Positions 24,511-32,464 of a stretch of DNA of 32,464 nucleotides are shown here, piece after piece. The first letter of the stretch is position 1. Every line of letters begins with the position of its first letter. Made by a program: the position numbers and the translations under genes. Origin of the DNA: Burkholderiaceae bacterium (GTDB taxonomy: Bacteria > Pseudomonadota > Gammaproteobacteria > Burkholderiales > Burkholderiaceae_D); NCBI GenBank assembly GCA_018882935.1, contig VERA01000024.1, positions 1 through 32,464 of the forward strand, given 5' to 3'. The notes below the pieces were generated by a model. The model was not told the origin of the DNA. It did not search any database and saw nothing but the letters and a program-made list of their open reading frames with translations.

Positions 24511-25821
24511 TCAAAGATTTTTAATCAAGACCAGCGATTTACGCTGCCAGTTGTACATGTTCTGGCGGTCTTTTGGCAGATCATCAAAACTCTTCTGTAC
24601 AAAGCCGCGCTTAATGAACCAGTGCGCAGCGGTCGTGGTCAGTACGAACAGACGCTTGAAGCCCGAGCCGCGCGCCCGCTGCTCGATATGCTGGAGCATA
24701 CGTTCGCCATCGCCCTGACCTTGTGAATCCGGGCTGACGGTCAGGCACGCCATCTCTGCCATTTTTTCGTTCGGGAAGGGGTACAGCGCGGCGCAGCCAA
24801 AGATTACGCCGTCATGCTCAATTACCGAGAAATAATCAATCTCGCGCTCAATCAGCTCACGCCCGCGTTTCACCAAGGTGCCATTCGCCTCGAGCGGCTC
24901 GATCAGGCGCAGCACACCACCGACATCTTCGATGGTGGCCTCACGCAGGCTTTCGAGCGATGCACCGGAGATCATGGTGCCAACACCATCATGCGTAAAC
25001 ACTTCAAGCAAAACAGCACCGTCACTACTGAAAGGCACCATGTGCGCACGTGGTACACCGGCGCGGCAGGCCTTCATGGCATGCTCGAAGTAAAACGCCG
25101 CCTCGGCACGCAAACAACCGGACCCGAGAATCGCCTGCGCTTGATGTATTGACACCTCGCGTATCTCGGCGCCACCAGCGTCGGTCATGATGGGCGTTTC
25201 GGTAATAAAGATTAATTTGTCAGCACGCAGCGCTGTCGCCGCAGACAGCGCGACATCTTCCATCGATAGATTGAACACTTCGCCCGTCGGTGAAAAACCA
25301 AGCGGTGATAGCAACACCAAGGCACCCGTATCGAGAATGGCATTAATCGTCTCGTGCGCTATCTTGCGAGTGACACCGGTCAGCTCGAGATCCACCCCAT
25401 CGATAATGCCGCGCGGACGGGCCACGACGAAGTTGCCCGAGATAACGCGCACGGCGGCATTCGCCATGGGCGTGTTTGGCAAGCCTTGGCTGAAAGCGCC
25501 TTCAATATCAAGCCGAATCTCGCCAGCTGCTTCTTTAGCGCATTCAAGCGCAGCGGCATCGGTGATGCGTAAACCATGATGAAATCGGGTCTGGACCTGG
25601 CGCAGCCCGAGTTGCTCTTCGACTTGCGGTCGCGAGCCATGTACCAGCACCACTTTGATGCCGAGCGCATGCATCAGCGACAGATCATGCGCCAGCACCG
25701 GCAGTGCGCCGGCCATCACTAACTCACCCGGGAAGGCCACCACGAAGGTCTTGCCACGAAATGCGTGGATATACGGCGCAACCGAGCGTAGCCAGGCGAC
25801 GAATTGAGCATTGTTTTCCAT
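24511..25821 (-). CDS. argA: N-acetylglutamate synthase
   Basis: ArgA acetylates glutamate with acetyl-CoA, the first step of arginine synthesis. An amino-acid-kinase-like domain (about 15-270: FVVAFPGELV, KVVLVHGSRPQVEEQL, GALVLLSPLGFSPTGE) is fused to a GNAT acetyltransferase domain (about 285-430), with CLTVSPDSQGQGDGERML binding acetyl-CoA. ATG 25821 gives 436 residues. ATG 25830, three codons upstream, lies inside a TATAAT box on the same strand and is therefore less likely. The first domain probably gives arginine feedback control, as known in the family. yggX follows. Confidence 0.94.
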   Translation of the reverse strand: MENNAQFVAWLRSVAPYIHAFRGKTFVVAFPGELVMAGALPVLAHDLSLMHALGIKVVLVHGSRPQVEEQLGLRQVQTRFHHGLRITDAAALECAKEAAGEIRLDIEGAFSQGLPNTPMANAAVRVISGNFVVARPRGIIDGVDLELTGVTRKIAHETINAILDTGALVLLSPLGFSPTGEVFNLSMEDVALSAATALRADKLIFITETPIMTDAGGAEIREVSIHQAQAILGSGCLRAEAAFYFEHAMKACRAGVPRAHMVPFSSDGAVLLEVFTHDGVGTMISGASLESLREATIEDVGGVLRLIEPLEANGTLVKRGRELIEREIDYFSVIEHDGVIFGCAALYPFPNEKMAEMACLTVSPDSQGQGDGERMLQHIEQRARGSGFKRLFVLTTTAAHWFIKRGFVQKSFDDLPKDRQNMYNWQRKSLVLIKNL

Positions 25822-25828
25822 AGCGCGC

Positions 25829-25836
25829 ATTATAAT
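25829..25836. promoter_or_regulatory. Overlapping divergent -10 elements of argA and hrpA
   Basis: ATTATAAT reads as TATAAT on both strands: 25831-25836 on plus and 25834-25829 on minus. Only 24 bases separate the argA and hrpA start codons. A start site 6-8 bases past each box would lie within a few bases of each ATG, so both mRNAs would be leaderless or nearly so. I find no good -35 box at standard spacing on either strand. Confidence 0.6.
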
Positions 25837-25845
25837 TCGCCCGAC

Positions 25846-28800
25846 ATGTCAGCAGCCTTGCCCCCGAAAAAAACACGCAGCGCGCCGCTCTCGAAACAGG
25901 CTCCGGTCAGGCACCCGCTTCCCGTTATTGAATTTCCCGAAGAGCTACCCGTCTCTGGTCGCCGCGAGGAGATTGCGGCTGCGCTTTCATCACACCAAGT
26001 GGTCATCGTCAGCGGCGAGACCGGTTCAGGCAAAACCACCCAGCTACCAAAAATCTGCTTATCGATCGGGCGCGGGGTGAATGGGTTGATCGGTCATACC
26101 CAGCCACGTCGCATCGCCGCCTCATCGACCGCCAAACGCATCGCGCAAGAGCTGGGCTCGCCGCCCGGTCAGCACGTCGGCTACAAGGTGCGCTTCAACG
26201 ACACGCTCTCTACGGGCGCGTGGATCAAGCTGATGACTGACGGTATTTTGCTGGCCGAGACGCAAGGCGACCCGCTACTGCGCCAGTACGACACGCTCAT
26301 CATCGACGAGGCGCATGAGCGCAGCTTGAATATTGATTTCCTGCTCGGCTACTTGAAGCAGTTGTTGCCCAAGCGACCTGATCTGAAGTTGATCATTACC
26401 TCAGCAACGATTGACGCCGAGCGTTTCGCGCGTCACTTTGAAACCGGCACGCATAAAGTGCCTGTGATCGAAGTTTCCGGCCGCTTGTATCCGGTCGAGG
26501 TACGTTATCGTCCTGTTGAGACAGATACCAAACCCGGTAGCGCAGCGCCCTCTGCGGCTACCAAAGCCAAAGAGCAGCGTGATTTGATGGATGCCATCGT
26601 CGATGCAGTTGATGAGCTTGCATTGATCGGACCAGGCGATATCTTGGTGTTCTTGCCAGGCGAGCGCGAAATTCGTGATGCTGCCGAGGCGCTGCGTAAG
26701 CATCATCCGCCGCAAGTAGACATACTGCCGCTGTTTGCACGGCTCTCAGCGCAAGAGCAGGAGCGCGTGTTCAAGCCGACCAATGCGCGCCGCATCGTGC
26801 TGGCCACCAATGTCGCCGAGACTTCGCTGACAGTGCCGGGGATTCGCTATGTGGTGGATGCCGGTACTGCGCGTGTCAAGCGCTATAGCTATCGCAACAA
26901 GGTCGAGCAGTTACAGATTGAGCCGGTATCGCAATCAGCCGCCAAGCAGCGCGCTGGGCGCTGTGGCCGAGTCGCCGCAGGTGTGTGCATACGCCTGTAC
27001 GACGAGCAGGATTTTTTACAGCGCCCCGCATTTACTGACCCGGAGATTTTGCGTTCATCACTCGCTGCGGTGATTCTGCGTATGAAGTCGCTGCGCCTGA
27101 GCGATGTCGAGCAGTTTCCTTTCATAGAGCCGCCGTTAGGTCGTGCTATCGCCGATGGTTATCAGCTGTTACAAGAGCTGGGTGCTGTGGATGATAATAA
27201 GCAGCTGACTCATCTCGGTCAACAACTCGCCAAGCTTCCGCTCGATCCGCGTATTGGTCGCATGATATTGGCAGGGCGTGATCATGAATGTTTACGCGAG
27301 CTATTAATCATCGCATCGGCCTTATCCGTACAAGACCCGCGAGATCGTCCGCAAGAAGCACAAGGCGCAGCCGACAGCGCACATAAAAAATTCGAGGATG
27401 AAAAATCCGAATTCCTGACTTATTTGAAGTTATGGCACTGGTTCGAAGAGGCGATTGCGCATAAAAAATCTAACCGTCAGCTGCAAGAGCATTGCCGCGC
27501 CAATTTTGTTTCACAGTTACGTCTGCGTGAGTGGCGTGATGTGTACGCGCAATTGTTTACCCTAGTGCGGGAACAAGGCTGGCGCGTGAACGAATCACCG
27601 GCCACCTACGAGCAGCTGCATCTTGCGTTGCTCACCGGCCTGCTCGGGAATATTGGTTTCAAGCAGGAGGATGAGCCGCATTACCTTGGCGCGCGGGGTA
27701 TCAAGTTTCATCTTTGGCCGGGCTCCTCGCTGGGCAAGAAAGCGGGGCGATGGATTGTTGCAGCTGAATTGATTGAAACCTCGCGTTTGTTTGCGCGCAC
27801 CTTGGCGCAGATACAGCCGCAGTGGCTGGAGCGTGTCGGTGCGCATTTGCTTAAAAAATCCTGGGGTGATCCGCGTTGGGAGAAGCGTAGCGGGCAGGTG
27901 TCAGCCTATGAGCGCGCCACGCTCTATGGCTTGGTGGTCTACAGCCAGCGTCGCATTGATTACGGCAAAATTAATCCGGAGGAGGCGCGTGAGATTTTTA
28001 TTCGAAGCGCGCTGGTCGACGGCGATTTTGAGACACGCGCACCCTTCCTCGCGCACAATCAGCGTTTAGTTCGTGAGATAGAAAATCTGGAGCATAAATC
28101 ACGACGACAAGATGTGCTGGTCGATGACACACTGATTGCCGCGTTTTATGACAAGCTGATTCCGAAAGATATTTGTACCGCAGTTGGTTTCGAGCAGTGG
28201 CTAAAGAAAGCCAGCGTCAATAACCAAAAACTTTTACATTTGTCGCGTGATGATCTGATGCGGCATGAGGCTGCGGGCATTACGACGGATTTATTCCCCA
28301 AGCTGATGCGCCATGCAGGCATAGAAATGGCGCTGACCTATCACTTCGAGCCTGGCTCGGTACGTGACGGTGTAACGCTAGCGGTACCGCTCTATGCATT
28401 GAATCAGGTGTCGATAGTTCGCTGCGAATGGTTAGTGCCCGGTATGCTGAAAGAGAAGGTACACCTATTGCTGAAATCATTACCCCAGAAATTACGCCGA
28501 CATTGTGTACCGCTGCCAGACTATGCCGCAGGGTTTTGTGATCGTGTTCATGCTGCCAAGAAGTTTGCACAGAGTTCATTATTAGATGCGTTGATCGCCG
28601 ATGTGCGCCAGCAAACCACGACCGTGATCAAGTTATCTGACTTCAAGTTGGAAACCCTGCCAGCGCATCATTTCATGAACTTCAAATTAATTGATGAGCA
28701 TGGCCGGCAGCTGGATATTGGGCGCAACCTATCTGCGTTGCAGGCCGAGTACGGTACTCAGGCGCGCGAGCAGTTTCAGAAAATTGTCGAACAGGCCAGC

Positions 28801-29844
28801 CCCATGGCCGATGCAGAGGCGGACGTTGAATCGCCACACTTGTCATCAATGACAAGCCCCGCGGTAGATTTAGCAGTAGATTCAGCGGTAAGTTCATCAG
28901 CAAGTTCAAAGGGTACTTCGTCAGTCGCAGCAGAAGGCGTGAGCCTTGTCGCTGCGGGCGCCGTTGGCGGTATTACTTCAGCATCCGCTGCGGGTGCTGC
29001 TTATCAAAATCTGACAACCTGGTCGTTTGGCGAGCTACCCGAGTTGCTCGAGATTCCGCAAGGGCGCCAGAAGTTAATCGGGTTTCCGGCGCTGGTTGAT
29101 AAAGGCGCTTATTGCGATATCGAGGTATTTGACGATCCCACCGAGGCGGCGAATATTCATCTCAAAGGTTTGCGTCGCTTATTTGCCATTCAACTCAAAG
29201 AGCAGCTGAAATACCTGGAGAAGAACGTTCCCGGTTTGCAGCAGATGGGTATGCAGTTTGTTGGCCTGGGGTCGCAGGAAGAGCTGCGTGATCAGATTAT
29301 TCAGGCAGGATTATCGCGTGCTTGCTTACAGGCGCCGCTTCCGTTGAATCAGGGTGAATTCAACAAGCGGCGCGATGAGGGCAAGGCGCGATTGAATTTA
29401 TTGGTCAATGAAATTGCGCGCTTGGTTGGACTAGTGCTGTCTGAGTACCACAGTCTACCGAAGAAGCTGCAGGGCATAAAGATCCATACCGGAGCCCATG
29501 CAGATATCAGCGCGCAGCTACAAATGCTGGTGCATAAGCGATTTGTGAGCGACACCGATCATACGCAGTTAGCGCATTTCCCGCGCTATTTGAAAGCGAT
29601 ACAAGTACGTATTGATAAACTGCGCAGTGACCCTGCACGTGATACTCGGCTCATGGCTGACTGGCAGCAAGCCGCAGCACCTTGGCAGCGCGCCGCTAAA
29701 GCCGGTCAGCGTGACGCCAAGATGGATGACTACCGCTGGTTGCTTGAAGAGCTGAGGGTTTCTCTATATGCGCAGGAGCTGCGCACGCCGATGCCAGTGT
29801 CGGTCAAGCGCTTGCAGAAAGTGTGGGAGAGTATGCAGCGATAA
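25846..29844 (+). CDS. hrpA: ATP-dependent RNA helicase HrpA
   Basis: HrpA is a DEAH-box helicase; in E. coli it acts on mRNA processing and stalled ribosomes. ATG 25846 gives 1332 residues (about 1300 is usual). Motifs: Walker A GETGSGKTT (57-65), TQPRRIAA, DEAH at 154-157, SAT near 185, the second RecA-like domain with VLATNVAETSLTVPGIRYVVDAG, and QRAGRCGR. The helicase-associated and oligonucleotide-binding domains follow, with the long HrpA-specific C-terminal part (DUF3418 region) to the end. Residues about 995-1055 are a Ser/Ala/Val-rich insertion. A TTG at 25804 opens the same frame upstream but lies inside argA. No ribosome-binding site is seen, in line with a leaderless mRNA. Confidence 0.95.
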   Translation: MSAALPPKKTRSAPLSKQAPVRHPLPVIEFPEELPVSGRREEIAAALSSHQVVIVSGETGSGKTTQLPKICLSIGRGVNGLIGHTQPRRIAASSTAKRIAQELGSPPGQHVGYKVRFNDTLSTGAWIKLMTDGILLAETQGDPLLRQYDTLIIDEAHERSLNIDFLLGYLKQLLPKRPDLKLIITSATIDAERFARHFETGTHKVPVIEVSGRLYPVEVRYRPVETDTKPGSAAPSAATKAKEQRDLMDAIVDAVDELALIGPGDILVFLPGEREIRDAAEALRKHHPPQVDILPLFARLSAQEQERVFKPTNARRIVLATNVAETSLTVPGIRYVVDAGTARVKRYSYRNKVEQLQIEPVSQSAAKQRAGRCGRVAAGVCIRLYDEQDFLQRPAFTDPEILRSSLAAVILRMKSLRLSDVEQFPFIEPPLGRAIADGYQLLQELGAVDDNKQLTHLGQQLAKLPLDPRIGRMILAGRDHECLRELLIIASALSVQDPRDRPQEAQGAADSAHKKFEDEKSEFLTYLKLWHWFEEAIAHKKSNRQLQEHCRANFVSQLRLREWRDVYAQLFTLVREQGWRVNESPATYEQLHLALLTGLLGNIGFKQEDEPHYLGARGIKFHLWPGSSLGKKAGRWIVAAELIETSRLFARTLAQIQPQWLERVGAHLLKKSWGDPRWEKRSGQVSAYERATLYGLVVYSQRRIDYGKINPEEAREIFIRSALVDGDFETRAPFLAHNQRLVREIENLEHKSRRQDVLVDDTLIAAFYDKLIPKDICTAVGFEQWLKKASVNNQKLLHLSRDDLMRHEAAGITTDLFPKLMRHAGIEMALTYHFEPGSVRDGVTLAVPLYALNQVSIVRCEWLVPGMLKEKVHLLLKSLPQKLRRHCVPLPDYAAGFCDRVHAAKKFAQSSLLDALIADVRQQTTTVIKLSDFKLETLPAHHFMNFKLIDEHGRQLDIGRNLSALQAEYGTQAREQFQKIVEQASPMADAEADVESPHLSSMTSPAVDLAVDSAVSSSASSKGTSSVAAEGVSLVAAGAVGGITSASAAGAAYQNLTTWSFGELPELLEIPQGRQKLIGFPALVDKGAYCDIEVFDDPTEAANIHLKGLRRLFAIQLKEQLKYLEKNVPGLQQMGMQFVGLGSQEELRDQIIQAGLSRACLQAPLPLNQGEFNKRRDEGKARLNLLVNEIARLVGLVLSEYHSLPKKLQGIKIHTGAHADISAQLQMLVHKRFVSDTDHTQLAHFPRYLKAIQVRIDKLRSDPARDTRLMADWQQAAAPWQRAAKAGQRDAKMDDYRWLLEELRVSLYAQELRTPMPVSVKRLQKVWESMQR

Positions 29845-29985
29845 CGATGTCTCTTGGATTGCCTGCGCCGATAAAGGGTAGAAGTGTATAAGCCTAAGTG
29901 TGTGGATGCCGGCCTGTGCAGCAATGACGAACCAAGTATTCATTGATCAGAAATTGTTGCAGTCTTTGCCAGTGAAAAATTCGCG

Positions 29986-29991
29986 TAAAAT
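29986..29991 (+). promoter_or_regulatory. Possible -10 element for dcd
   Basis: TAAAAT lies 30 bases before the dcd start in the 176-base gap after hrpA. TTGCCA (29966-29971) could serve as -35 but the spacer is short at 14 bases. The rest of the gap shows nothing I can name. Confidence 0.35.
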
Positions 29992-30020
29992 CGTCGTAAT
30001 TATTGAATGAGCCAATTGCT

Positions 30021-30587
30021 ATGAGCATTAAGTCCGACAAATGGATCCGTCGCATGGCCGCAGAGCACGGCATGATCGAGCCGTTCGAGCCCGGCCAAGT
30101 GCGGCAGGTAAACGGTCAACGTATTGTGTCTTACGGTACATCGTCTTACGGTTACGATATTCGCTGTGCCGATGAGTTCAAGATTTTTACCAATATTAAT
30201 AGCACTATCGTTGATCCGAAAAATTTCGATGAAAATTCTTTCGTCGATCTGAAAAGCGATATTTGTATCATTCCACCCAACTCATTCGCGCTCGCGCGTA
30301 CCATCGAGTATTTTCGTATCCCGCGTAATGTACTAACGATTTGCCTAGGTAAATCAACCTATGCGCGTTGCGGCATCATCGTGAACGTGACGCCGTTCGA
30401 GCCGGAGTGGGAAGGCTATGTGACGCTGGAGTTCTCCAACACCACGCCACTACCCGCAAAGATTTATGCCGGTGAAGGCTGCGCCCAAGTGCTGTTCTTC
30501 GAGAGCGATGAAGTGTGCGATGTATCGTATAAAGATCGCGGTGGGAAGTATCAGGGGCAGCGCGGCGTCACGCTCCCCAAAGCTTAA
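30021..30587 (+). CDS. dcd: dCTP deaminase
   Basis: Dcd deaminates dCTP to dUTP, which dUTPase then turns into dUMP for thymidylate synthesis. The ATG at 30021 gives [13 protein letters not shown] and 188 residues, the standard start and size in Betaproteobacteria; an in-frame ATG at 30003 would add six residues. Motifs: [34 protein letters not shown] (with the conserved Ser/Arg of the active site) and YVTLEFSN with the catalytic Glu. It is trimeric in known structures. Its stop codon overlaps the inverted-repeat element that follows. Confidence 0.97.
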   Translation: MSIKSDKWIRRMAAEHGMIEPFEPGQVRQVNGQRIVSYGTSSYGYDIRCADEFKIFTNINSTIVDPKNFDENSFVDLKSDICIIPPNSFALARTIEYFRIPRNVLTICLGKSTYARCGIIVNVTPFEPEWEGYVTLEFSNTTPLPAKIYAGEGCAQVLFFESDEVCDVSYKDRGGKYQGQRGVTLPKA

Positions 30588-30690
30588 CGCCGGTTTTTTT
30601 AGGCCGCTAGCTTCGTTGCCGCCTCCTCGCCGTACGTCCAGTACTGTCTTCGTCGGCGCGCCTTGCTAGCAGCCTAAAAAAACCGGCGTT
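30586..30690. repeat. 105-bp inverted-repeat element after dcd
   Basis: AACGCCGGTTTTTTTAGG and the next 8 bases (30586-30611) are the inverted complement of 30665-30690 with one mismatch (25 of 26). Between them is a 53-bp core that itself contains CGCCG/CGGCG arms. The left arm includes the last two bases of the dcd stop codon. Size, long terminal repeats and an internal palindrome fit a REP/MITE-like element or an unusual bidirectional terminator. Confidence 0.8.
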
Positions 30691-30707
30691 GCAACGTCCT
30701 TCAATTA

Positions 30708-30751
30708 GGTCGCTGGCTTTGTTGCCGCCTCCTCGCCGTACGTTCAGTACT
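30708..30751. repeat. Second, partial copy of the core repeat
   Basis: 30708-30751 repeats 30602-30645 in the same orientation with 40 of 44 bases identical, including GCCGCCTCCTCGCCGTACGT-type core. The flanking terminal repeats are missing. The copy ends 9 bases before the hipA stop codon. Confidence 0.85.
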
Positions 30752-30760
30752 CCCATCTGC

Positions 30761-32017
30761 TTATTCACTAAGCCTTCGTACGGTGAGCGCGCAGCGTTGC
30801 TCGATCAAGGTCACGATCTCGTCAACGACGTTATTGTGGGTAAAAGTATGCTTGGGATCTGCCCGTAGTTCCCGAGCGGCAGACGGCATTGACGTTGCCA
30901 ATGCCACGATGCGTTTTCTGGCTTGCGCCTTGCCCAGACCAACGTCTTCAGCAAACTGATCCCAGTGCCGTGCTTGAACTTCACTGAAGCTGTATTTGTT
31001 ACCAATCTTCATCGCCATTTTCGGCGTCAAATTTGGATAGATTGCGGTCGACAGAACGTCATACAGAGGCGCTAGGACAGTAGATGTATTCTCGTACAGC
31101 AGCGACAAATTTTTGGCATGCGCATCATGATTGCCGATCAATGCATTGAAGATCACATAGTCGAGCAGGCGCAGCACCTGTGGAGCGTTAGGGCGTGTGA
31201 CATGTCTAACCAAATCGAAACATTGTGCTAGATCTGGGCCGCCTTCATTCTGGTACTTCATTTCCGGCACCACGCCCAGCGCTTGGCAAAAGTCCTCTTG
31301 ATGCAGACGTTTTAGCAGGCCTTGTGGTTTGCTGACGCGGTCGTAGCGCTGGACAAGCAGGAACGGTCGCCCCAGTACAGAATACACCTGCGACTTTACC
31401 GTGTTGAGCCCCATGGCCTCTGCGAGTGACAGGCAAAAGCCTTCGTTAGTCACCGTGTCCGCCAGGGTGCGGATGGCGGGCTTCAAGATATGCGAGCTTG
31501 GCATACCATTTTTTGACAGGCCAATACGAGCGCCATCAAAAACTACGGGTAATTTGTCTTAGGCACCCGCTAATGAAAGTCGCAAGCCATCTCTACCAGC
31601 CAGCATCGGTCGCTCCGGTAATTCATCGAGAATATCGATGATCTCTTCGTCGCTCAGCCACTGAACTTCGTTGTCTTGCTCCGCAATCGGCTGCGACTGC
31701 CCTGGCTCTAATAAGGTCACCGCCCCGGCACACTCACCACCGATATGATCGAGCAGCGCAAAATCATTTTGGCTAGACACCTGAAATTTCTGTGCAATCA
31801 GGCGCCGGAGTCGTCCCTCGGGTAGTAGCCCTGCAAAGAATGGGCGCGTATGGTGATCGTCGAAATTGTCTGTTTGAAGCGGTAGCGAGTTGGACAGAGC
31901 TAATGCATCATGGCGTGACAGCCAACGCGGGCTGTAACGGAAATTCAGTCTTCCGTCGATGAGGGACAGGATGCCGACCTGCTCTGAGAATAGCCAGACT
32001 TCCAACTCACGTGTCAT
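30761..32017 (-). pseudogene. hipA: HipA-type serine/threonine kinase toxin, broken by one nonsense codon
   Basis: HipA kinases phosphorylate targets such as glutamyl-tRNA synthetase and cause growth arrest; HipB neutralises them. Reading from ATG 32017, the N-terminal part (152 residues) ends RLSLAGA at a TAA (31561-31559). The same frame continues after the stop with DKLPVVFDGARIGL and runs to 30761, 418 codons in total. In HipA proteins this spot reads AGAQ(D/E)K, so a Gln codon CAA has become TAA. The downstream part keeps NHDAHAKNLSLLY (catalytic Asp), PLYDVLST (metal-binding Asp) and KMAMKIG. No other lesion is seen. Re-initiation at ATG 31504 is possible but lacks a Shine-Dalgarno. It overlaps hipB by 11 bases. 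Confidence 0.88.
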
Positions 32018-32267
32018 GCGGCTTTCTCTTGGTTTCGTGTTCAGGGCTGGATGACGGTAGGCCGATGAGCTGGACTTCACCCCCAAGCGCATCGATTACA
32101 CGCAGCACGTTTTCCAGGCGCAGCGTGGCCTTGCCGGCTTCAAGGTCGACGATGAAGCGAACACCGACGCCTGCAGCCAGAGCCAGCTGAGGCTGTGTCA
32201 GCCCGAGCTGCTTGCGTGCCGCACGAAGCGCATCACCGAGTTGGGTTGTGGTCTTTATGGTGCTCAT
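32007..32267 (-). CDS. hipB: HipB-type antitoxin, XRE-family DNA-binding protein
   Basis: The 86-residue protein has a Cro/CI helix-turn-helix at about 10-65: LGDALRAARKQLGLTQPQLALAAGVGVRFIVDLEAGKATLRLENVLRVIDALG. It binds operators upstream of its own operon and, in the family, forms a complex with HipA. The ATG at 32267 is preferred to a GTG one codon upstream. The stop overlaps hipA by 11 bases. Three matching operators lie directly upstream. The antitoxin frame is intact although the toxin is not. Confidence 0.88.
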   Translation of the reverse strand: MSTIKTTTQLGDALRAARKQLGLTQPQLALAAGVGVRFIVDLEAGKATLRLENVLRVIDALGGEVQLIGLPSSSPEHETKRKPHDT

Positions 32268-32278
32268 CACTGATATTA

Positions 32279-32294
32279 TTTCCCGTTCGGGAAA
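32279..32294. promoter_or_regulatory. HipB-type operator 1
   Basis: TTTCCCGTTCGGGAAA: perfect 7-bp inverted arms around TT, 12 bases before hipB. Known HipB operators are TATCC-N8-GGATA-like inverted repeats in the same place. Confidence 0.8.
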
Positions 32295-32328
32295 TTATTG
32301 ACCAATCAGGAGGCTTTGGCAAGTCATA

Positions 32329-32344
32329 TTTCCCGTTCGGGAAT
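32329..32344. promoter_or_regulatory. HipB-type operator 2
   Basis: TTTCCCGTTCGGGAAT: same arms as operator 1 with one outer mismatch. Its centre is 50 bp from that of operator 1. Confidence 0.8.
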
Positions 32345-32377
32345 TTTTTACCGAAAAGAGGGTGTTTTCAGTATGGA

Positions 32378-32393
32378 TTTCCCGATCGGGTAA
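32378..32393. promoter_or_regulatory. HipB-type operator 3
   Basis: TTTCCCGATCGGGTAA: core CCCGATCGGG is a perfect palindrome, with one mismatch in the outer arm. Its centre is 49 bp from that of operator 2. Confidence 0.75.
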
Positions 32394-32440
32394 TTTTATT
32401 TACATCGAGGGTCGTCCTGGTTGACGCGGGCACGCCCTAA

Positions 32441-32464
32441 ACTCGACCTAGACTCGAGCTAGAC
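32441..32464. repeat. 11-bp tandem repeat at the window edge
   Basis: ACTCGACCTAG (32441-32451) is followed by ACTCGAGCTAG (32452-32462), differing at one base, then AC of a possible third unit. The array may continue beyond the window. Confidence 0.55.

Noticed and set aside
30003-30020. Upstream dcd start at ATG 30003
   Set aside because: It would put the start very close to the possible promoter and add six residues before the standard MSIKSDKW N-terminus.

Overview
The window comes from a Burkholderiales-type betaproteobacterium. The evidence is the gene order ffs-dnaX-ybaB-recR, ribD-ribE-ribBA-ribH-nusB and pgi-tal, the YbaB, Dcd and NrdR sequences, and a RibBA whose second domain has lost its metal-binding cysteines. 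I cannot fix the genus; an Oxalobacteraceae- or Burkholderiaceae-like lineage, possibly host-associated, is an inference. There are no rRNA or tRNA genes, no CRISPR array and no complete insertion sequence.

Layout. 1-686: end of glyA, then nrdR. 687-1094: repeat-rich spacer. 1095-3646: minor type IV pilin cluster (pilV-, pilW-, pilX- and fimT-like). 3679-7601: riboflavin genes ribD, ribE, ribBA and ribH, followed by nusB. 7617-8789: a PLP aminotransferase, ending at a hairpin terminator shared with a convergent lytic transglycosylase (8910-9788, minus). That gene has a highly structured 5' leader with a coupled short upstream ORF. 10380-14853: ubiD, the 4.5S SRP RNA, dnaX, ybaB and recR. 14869-16116: a family III CoA-transferase. 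16245-17708: an unknown, AT-richer gene. 17717-22405: sugar-phosphate block with tal and pgi (minus), an orphan LuxR-type regulator and rpiA. 22436-24037: a second AT-richer unknown gene with a macro-domain-like C-terminus. 24196-25821: yggX and argA (minus), divergent from hrpA (25846-29844). 30021-30587: dcd, followed directly by a 105-bp inverted-repeat element. 30761-32267: a hipBA toxin-antitoxin module whose hipA is broken by one in-frame TAA, preceded by three evenly spaced HipB-type operators.

How the genes work together. The rib genes supply all riboflavin steps except GTP cyclohydrolase II, which must be encoded elsewhere. pgi, tal and rpiA link glycolysis/gluconeogenesis to the pentose phosphate pathway. 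dnaX, ybaB and recR form the usual replication/recombination operon. The two unknown AT-rich genes flank the sugar-phosphate block and look like accessory, possibly secreted proteins.

The least ordinary signals are the transglycosylase leader (hairpin plus 21-codon ORF, TGATG overlap), a 14-bp repeat that builds a stop/start relay before the pilX-like gene, the macro-domain-like protein, the phased operators before a hipA with a single nonsense codon, and the inverted-repeat element after dcd. Short in-frame or intergenic repeat expansions recur across the window.
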